Shown here: positions 59,075-64,000 of the stretch, piece by piece | Numbering within the stretch: position 1 is the stretch's first letter | Layout of the letters: every line of letters begins with the position of its first letter | Assembly (NCBI GenBank): GCA_030150045.1 | Contig: JASLGM010000028.1 | Coordinates: forward strand, 1-64,000 | Reading direction: 5' to 3' | Length of the DNA: 64,000 bases | DNA from: Taishania sp. | GTDB lineage: Bacteria > Bacteroidota > Bacteroidia > Flavobacteriales_D > Crocinitomicaceae | Notes under the pieces: generated by a model | The model's input: the letters and a program-made list of their open reading frames with translations, nothing else | Databases searched by the model: none | Told to the model about the DNA's origin: nothing | Program-made: the position numbers and the translations under genes

Positions 59075-62000
59075 TTATTTTCCGTGACACTGTTTGTATT
59101 TCTTTCCACTTCCACAAGGACACACATCGTTTCTTCCAATTTTATCGTCAGCAACAGCTGGTGTTTGTTTTGGAGTTTGAATAGAACCTTCTAATGCTTC
59201 ACGGTAACCTTGGCGGTTATCCATTTGTTCTTGAGGAGCATTTGTTACTTGTTGTGCATAATGGTTTTCTTGTGGGATTTCTCTAGAAATCTGAGGCTCT
59301 TGTTCCACATAAATATCCATTTTTATTAACAATTCAATCGATTCTTTATTCAAACGTTGCAACATCGATTTAAACAATTCGAAAGATTCCAATTTGTAAA
59401 CCAATAGCGGATCTTTTTGTTCGTATTGTGCATTGTTAACAGCAGAACGTAAATCATCCATTTCACGCAAGTGCTCTTTCCATTCGTTATCAATCATCCC
59501 TAAAAGGATAGATTTTTCAATTTGTACAGGAATCGTTGCACCATTGTTTTTACTTGACTCTTCTAGGTTAACGCCAACTTGCATCATTTTTCTTCCATCT
59601 GTTAATGGAATAGCCATCATCTTATAACGATCTCCTTCTGTTTGTAAAACGTGGTTTACTTGTGGCATGCACATATTAATGATACGTTCATTTTTACGTT
59701 TGTATGCTTCAAGAATACTCATGTACACTTTCTCTGTAAGATCAATTTGATCTGCGTTTTTGAAATCAGAGACTTCAACTGGAGAAGCAATACCGAAATC
59801 ACGCATCAATTCATGTTCAAACACTTGGAAGTCACCTTTAAAGTGATTGTTAACGATTGTTTCTGCTGCATCATAGAACATGTTGTCAACATCTACATCT
59901 AAACGTTCTCCGAAAAGCGCATTTTTACGTTTTTTGTAAACGGCTTTTCTTTGAGCATTCATAACGTCATCAAATTCAAGAAGGCGCTTACGCATACCAA
60001 AGTTGTTTTCTTCTACTTTGCGTTGTGCACGTTCAATAGATTTAGAAACACTCGAGTGTGTAATCACTTCACCTTCTTTCAATCCCATCATATCCATGAT
60101 TTTAGCGATTCTTTCTGATCCGAATTTACGCATTAAATCATCTTCCAATGAAACAAAGAATTGTGAAGAACCTGTATCTCCTTGACGACCTGCACGACCT
60201 CTTAACTGGCGGTCTACACGTCGAGAGTCATGGCGTTCTGTAGCAATAATCGCAAGACCACCAGCATCATAAACTCCTTGACCTAATTTAATATCCGTTC
60301 CACGTCCCGCCATGTTCGTTGCAATCGTAACTGCTCCAGGTTTACCCGCTTCAGCAACAATTTCTGCCTCTCTTTGGTGGTGTTTCGCATTCAATACTTG
60401 GTGATTGATTCCTTTCATCTTAAGCATTCTGCTTAATAATTCTGAAATCTCTACGGTTGTTGTTCCAACAAGAACCGGACGTCCCGCTTGAACTAAACGT
60501 TCTACTTCCTCAATGACAGCTGAGAATTTTTCACGTTGTGTTTTGAAAACCAAATCGTGGTGGTCAACACGCTGAATAGGGCGATTTGTTGGAATAGAAA
60601 CTACTTCTAATTTGTAAATATCCCAGAATTCCTTTGCCTCAGTTTCTGCTGTTCCCGTCATACCAGCTAATTTGTGGTACATACGGAAGTAGTTTTGTAA
60701 AGTAATGGTAGCATACGTTTGTGTTGCTGCTTCTACTTGTACATTCTCTTTTGCTTCAATTGCTTGATGTAATCCGTCAGAATAACGGCGACCTTCCATG
60801 ATACGACCGGTAGACTCATCAACGATTTTTACCTTACTATCAATGATAACATATTCAACTTCTTTTTCAAAAAGAGTATATGCTTTTAATAGTTGAGAGA
60901 CAGAGTGAATTCTTTCTGACTTAATAGAATAGTCACGAATTACTTCATCTTTTTTAGACTGAAGTACATCTTTGTCTAAATCTTGTTTTGATAAAGCAGC
61001 GATTTGTGAACCGATATCTGGTAAAATAAAGAAATCTCTTTCATCTTGACCTGAAACCAAGTCAATACCTTTATCTGTTAATTCAATTGTATTTTGTTTC
61101 TCATCAATTACAAAGAACAATTCCTTATCGATTTCTCCCATGCGCTTACCTTGCTCTTGCATGTAGAAATTTTCTGTCTTTTGTAAGTGAGCTTTAATTC
61201 CTGGTTCAGATAAGAATTTAATTAAAGCTTTATTTTTAGGTAAGCCTCTAAATGCACGTAACAAAGCAATTCCTCCTTGTTCCAACATCTCTTTCCCTTC
61301 TTTCTTATCTTCAAAACCATTCTGAATAACAGTTAGCATTTTCTTAGCATCTGTCAAACAATGATTCACATATTTACGTTGTGCCTCAACAATATTTTCT
61401 ACCCTCGGTTTCAATACATGGAACTCATGTTGATCACCTTGAGGTGTTGGACCTGAAATAATTAACGGAGTTCTAGCATCATCAATCAAAACGGAATCGA
61501 CCTCATCGACAATAGCAAAATGATGTTTTGCTTGAACCAATTCTGCCGGATCTCCCGTCATGTTATCACGCAAGTAGTCAAAACCAAATTCGTTGTTAGT
61601 TCCAAATGTAATATCTGCTTGGTAAGCTTTTCTACGTTCAGCAGAATTTGGACGGTGCTTATCAATACAATCAACCGTTAAACCATGGAATTGGTACAAT
61701 GGTCCCATCCATTCAGAATCTCGTTTTGCAAGGTAGTCATTCACCGTTACCAAGTGAACACCTTTTCCAGCAAGAGCATTTAAATATACAGGTAAGGTAG
61801 CTACTAAGGTTTTACCTTCTCCCGTTTGCATTTCAGAAATTTTACCAGAATGTAAAACAGCTCCACCCATCAACTGAACGTCGTAGTGTGTCATATTCCA
61901 TTTTACCGGAGCGCCAGCAGCTGTCCATTCATTATGCCAGATAGCTAAGTCGCCTTCAATTGTAATTCCGTCTTTCTTTATAGATAAATCACGGTCAAAA

Positions 62001-62401
62001 TCCTGTGCTGTAACAACCAATTTACCGTTTTCTGACCAACGACGTGCCGTTTCTACAACAACAGCAAAAGCCTCAGGCATTATTTCTTTAAGCTCTTCCT
62101 CAATCTTCGTGTCAACATCTTTTACCAATACATCGATGCGATCATAAATCTCCTCTTTCTTTAAAATAGAAAGATTTACATCTTCAGCTTCGCTTTTTAA
62201 TGTTTTAATCTCATTCTCTAACCCAACAATCGCTTGTTGAATTCTACTTTGAAAAGCAATTGTTTTTGCTCTTAAATCATTGTCACTAATGGCCGATATT
62301 TCAATTTGATAAGCACGTGCTTTGTCAATAATCGGTTGATATGCTTTTCTGTCTTTACTAGACTTATCGCCGAATACTTTTTTAAGTAGATCTTGTAACA
62401 T
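59075..62401 (-). CDS. secA: Protein translocase ATPase SecA
   Basis: A 1108-aa SecA motor that pushes preproteins through SecYEG; export of the many signal-peptide proteins here depends on it. Walker A MQTGEGKT (191-198), DEVDS (299-303), preprotein cross-linking domain, IATNMAGRGTDIKLG and QLRGRAGRQGD in the second nucleotide-binding fold, helical wing, and the zinc-binding tail CPCGSGKKYKQCHGK. It is about 200 residues longer than E. coli SecA because of insertions near residues 40-130 and 320-420, which I recall as normal for Bacteroidota. Confidence 0.97.
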   Translation of the reverse strand: MLQDLLKKVFGDKSSKDRKAYQPIIDKARAYQIEISAISDNDLRAKTIAFQSRIQQAIVGLENEIKTLKSEAEDVNLSILKKEEIYDRIDVLVKDVDTKIEEELKEIMPEAFAVVVETARRWSENGKLVVTAQDFDRDLSIKKDGITIEGDLAIWHNEWTAAGAPVKWNMTHYDVQLMGGAVLHSGKISEMQTGEGKTLVATLPVYLNALAGKGVHLVTVNDYLAKRDSEWMGPLYQFHGLTVDCIDKHRPNSAERRKAYQADITFGTNNEFGFDYLRDNMTGDPAELVQAKHHFAIVDEVDSVLIDDARTPLIISGPTPQGDQHEFHVLKPRVENIVEAQRKYVNHCLTDAKKMLTVIQNGFEDKKEGKEMLEQGGIALLRAFRGLPKNKALIKFLSEPGIKAHLQKTENFYMQEQGKRMGEIDKELFFVIDEKQNTIELTDKGIDLVSGQDERDFFILPDIGSQIAALSKQDLDKDVLQSKKDEVIRDYSIKSERIHSVSQLLKAYTLFEKEVEYVIIDSKVKIVDESTGRIMEGRRYSDGLHQAIEAKENVQVEAATQTYATITLQNYFRMYHKLAGMTGTAETEAKEFWDIYKLEVVSIPTNRPIQRVDHHDLVFKTQREKFSAVIEEVERLVQAGRPVLVGTTTVEISELLSRMLKMKGINHQVLNAKHHQREAEIVAEAGKPGAVTIATNMAGRGTDIKLGQGVYDAGGLAIIATERHDSRRVDRQLRGRAGRQGDTGSSQFFVSLEDDLMRKFGSERIAKIMDMMGLKEGEVITHSSVSKSIERAQRKVEENNFGMRKRLLEFDDVMNAQRKAVYKKRKNALFGERLDVDVDNMFYDAAETIVNNHFKGDFQVFEHELMRDFGIASPVEVSDFKNADQIDLTEKVYMSILEAYKRKNERIINMCMPQVNHVLQTEGDRYKMMAIPLTDGRKMMQVGVNLEESSKNNGATIPVQIEKSILLGMIDNEWKEHLREMDDLRSAVNNAQYEQKDPLLVYKLESFELFKSMLQRLNKESIELLIKMDIYVEQEPQISREIPQENHYAQQVTNAPQEQMDNRQGYREALEGSIQTPKQTPAVADDKIGRNDVCPCGSGKKYKQCHGK

Positions 62402-62425
62402 TTTCTGTCAAAATTATGGAAGCAT

Positions 62426-62454
62426 CAAATTTAAAATTTTCAAGCGTTCCCAAA
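62426..62454 (-). promoter_or_regulatory. Promoter of secA
   Basis: The minus strand has TTTG (62454-62451), a 17-nt spacer and TAAATTTG (62433-62426), 24 bases before the ATG at 62401. Both boxes match the flavobacterial consensus. Confidence 0.6.
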
Positions 62455-62807
62455 TGAGTTAATCTTGTTTTTTTTCTCGTTTGCTACGCTAAAAATCAAG
62501 CCAATCGTAAAAATAGGACAAAATGGCGGTTTTTTTAACCTTTGTCCGAATGATACATGGGGTAAAACTGACTTTTTTGACATTAATTGTCACAATCAAT
62601 AGAAACAATCATTAAAAGGAATAAAGTCCAACTGGAAACATAAGATAAGAAGTTGATTTGTTTAAGTATTTGATAGTTAGTCTTGTAGTTTGTTTTATAG
62701 GTGTTTTGATTTAAGTTATTAACATTAAAAAATGAGTTATTAACAATTTCTTGTAACCTTAAGCGTTCAATACCGTATAATTAAGACATCACATAAATTG
62801 AAAGCAT
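62455..62807. other. Divergent intergenic region between secA and the glucosaminidase gene
   Basis: An AT-rich spacer. The only structure I see is a small inverted repeat TGACA-TTAAT-TGTCA at 62578-62592, which could be an operator. No repeat copy, RNA gene or reading frame is visible. Confidence 0.45.
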
Positions 62808-63797
62808 ATGCGTTTGACCATCTCCTTATTATTTTCATTCGGATTTACAGCCTCTCTTTTGGCGAGTAGTCCCATGACAAAAATCGAGTACATTGAAAAA
62901 TGGAAATCCGTGGCTATTCAGGAAATGATCACCTACAAAATTCCTGCAAGCATCACTATTGCTCAAGGTATTTTAGAGTCGGGGAGCGGAAACTCTGACC
63001 TTGCCGTAAAAGCAAACAACCATTTTGGAATCAAATGCCATACATGGACAGGGGCAAAATACTATAAAGACGATGATAAAAAAGACGAATGTTTTAGAAA
63101 ATACAGCAACGCCAACCAATCGTTCAATGACCATAGCGAGTTTCTAACTAAACAACGTTATGCTTCTCTTTTTGACTTAGATATCAAAGACTACAAAGGA
63201 TGGGCAAAAGGATTGAAAGCCGCTGGATATGCAACAAATCCAAAATATGCTAACTTGTTAATTGACATCATAGAACAAAATAAATTGTATGAATTGGACG
63301 AATTGGCATTAATGTCACCTCAGTCTAACGCAAGTGCATTAGCGAAAAAAGACAAGAAGGAATCCAATAGCACCAATATTTTTACCGCTACAAGAAATAA
63401 CTCAAAAACAAATAGCACAAGACAAAAGGAAATTGAGGTGACCGTAGGAGGAAGTGCACACCAGGTTTTGACACGTGAAAATAGAGTGAAGTACGTTGTG
63501 GCTCAAAAGGGAGATACCTACTATAAAATCGCTGAAGAATTCGGAATGACATTACGTCAAATCCAAGGATACAACGATGTTTCCAAAGTCAATGTCGTAT
63601 TAAAAGAAGGGGATATCGTTAACATTTTTCCGAAAAAAGCAAAAGGAAAAAAAGATACATACGTACTTCCAGAAAGCATGAGTTTGTATCAAGTAGCACA
63701 AAAAGAAGGACTGAAATTAAACAGTCTTTTAGAGAAAAATAATATAACAGATCCTTTACAAGTGTTGAAAAAAGGGACAAAAGTGACACTTCGATAG
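62808..63797 (+). CDS. Glucosaminidase (GH73) with LysM repeats
   Basis: A 329-aa exported peptidoglycan hydrolase. Signal peptide LTISLLFSFGFTASLLA; a GH73 N-acetylglucosaminidase domain (about 25-160) with PASITIAQGILESGSGNSDLA, containing the catalytic Glu, then NNHFGIKCH and GWAKGLKAAGYATNPKYA; a Ser/Asn-rich linker (about 170-215); and two LysM domains (about 220-270, KYVVAQKGDTYYKIAEEFGMTLRQIQGYN; about 282-329, TYVLPESMSLYQVAQKEGL). It would bind and cut the cell-wall glycan, for example at division. Single gene with its own terminator. Confidence 0.93.
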   Translation: MRLTISLLFSFGFTASLLASSPMTKIEYIEKWKSVAIQEMITYKIPASITIAQGILESGSGNSDLAVKANNHFGIKCHTWTGAKYYKDDDKKDECFRKYSNANQSFNDHSEFLTKQRYASLFDLDIKDYKGWAKGLKAAGYATNPKYANLLIDIIEQNKLYELDELALMSPQSNASALAKKDKKESNSTNIFTATRNNSKTNSTRQKEIEVTVGGSAHQVLTRENRVKYVVAQKGDTYYKIAEEFGMTLRQIQGYNDVSKVNVVLKEGDIVNIFPKKAKGKKDTYVLPESMSLYQVAQKEGLKLNSLLEKNNITDPLQVLKKGTKVTLR

Positions 63798-63844
63798 TCT
63801 AGCTAACTGCATAGCATTCGAGTTTTTAGTTTGTTGTTGTTTGT

Positions 63845-63873
63845 AAAAGCCTTTCCTCGGAAGGGCTTTTTTT
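63845..63873 (+). terminator. Terminator of the glucosaminidase gene
   Basis: AAAAGCCTTTCC pairs with GGAAGGGCTTTT (one G-T pair), followed by T8. Confidence 0.8.
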
Positions 63874-63895
63874 ATGGTCTTTATTTCTTTTTTTT

Positions 63896-64000
63896 GGCAG
63901 CCTTAATCGGTCTGCGTGCTGTAGTAAATTGCTAAAAAAAGGTTCAGCATCTGTTTTCCACGTGCTTCCCTTGGTCGCAGTGTAAAACTGTGCTTCTCCA
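63896..64000 (+). repeat. Element A, copy 8 (subfamily I, cut by the window edge)
   Basis: Begins GGCAGCCTTAATCGGTCTGC, almost the same as copy 5. The central hairpin reads TTTTCCAC/GTGTAAAA (one mismatch) around GTGCTTCCCTTGGTCGCA. The 3' part and any element B lie outside the window. Confidence 0.75.

Noticed and set aside
59075..62401. Unusual length of SecA (1108 aa)
   Set aside because: From memory, extended SecA with these insertions is normal for Bacteroidota, and all motifs are intact.
1..64000. CRISPR array, insertion sequence, prophage or toxin-antitoxin module
   Set aside because: No regularly spaced short direct repeats, transposase, integrase, phage structural or typical toxin/antitoxin protein was found. 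The dispersed elements A and B carry no protein.

Overview
The window looks like chromosomal DNA of an AT-rich member of the Bacteroidota, most likely a Flavobacteriales/Crocinitomicaceae-type (Fluviicola-like) bacterium. Direct signs are seven secreted proteins with a C-terminal type IX secretion (T9SS) sorting domain, TonB-dependent receptors with a carboxypeptidase-regulatory N-terminus (one paired with a DUF4249 lipoprotein), two TPR/PD40/OmpA-type proteins, an extended SecA with a SEC-C tail, many genes preceded by the Bacteroidota promoter box TAnnTTTG, and almost no Shine-Dalgarno sequences. The genus is inference; no rRNA is present. I see no prophage, insertion sequence or CRISPR array.

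Layout. 1-4.1 kb: a small unknown gene, a DUF2200 gene, a T9SS beta-propeller protein behind a cobalamin riboswitch, and tRNA-His. 4.4-7.7 kb: a surface-polysaccharide cluster (Gfo/Idh/MocA dehydrogenase, lipoprotein, polyprenyl-P sugar-phosphate transferase). 7.8-18.1 kb, minus strand: FAH-family enzyme, DEDDh exonuclease, two paralogous PorE-like envelope proteins, a 2-oxoacid dehydrogenase E2, a glycosyltransferase fused to a decayed sugar-phosphate transferase, and RidA. 18.2-19.7 kb: glutamine amidotransferase between two DUF2147 genes. 20.2-25.5 kb: DUF4249/TonB receptor pair, SpoU methyltransferase, tRNA-Leu, secreted endonuclease I. 25.6-31.9 kb: mixed housekeeping genes, including Tag glycosylase, a Ser/Thr kinase, a GlcNAc-kinase-like protein, a SiaC-like protein, an OmpH-like lipoprotein and a DUF4924 gene. 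32.5-38.8 kb, minus: dihydrolipoyl dehydrogenase, T9SS protein, citrate synthase, DPP-IV-like peptidase. 39.2-47.1 kb, plus: a coherent secreted/outer-membrane locus with lamin-tail protein, TonB receptor, secreted endonuclease and a 5'-nucleotidase split over two genes, which I read as extracellular nucleic-acid scavenging. 47.2-57.8 kb: beta-barrel proteins, GT2, PlsC, FAD oxidase, thiolase and a lipoprotein/barrel/T9SS trio. 57.8-63.8 kb: kdsC-like, DUF2520, secA, and a LysM glucosaminidase.

The strongest unexplained signal is non-coding. Eight copies of an intergenic element of about 150 nt (element A) occur on both strands. In five of them a second element of about 105 nt (element B) follows on the same strand and always in the same order. 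Both elements keep stems whose two arms change together between copies, which points to structured RNA or an RNA-like mobile repeat rather than decayed genes. Element B resembles, from memory, the repeated flavobacterial motif Flavo-1; element A I do not recognise.
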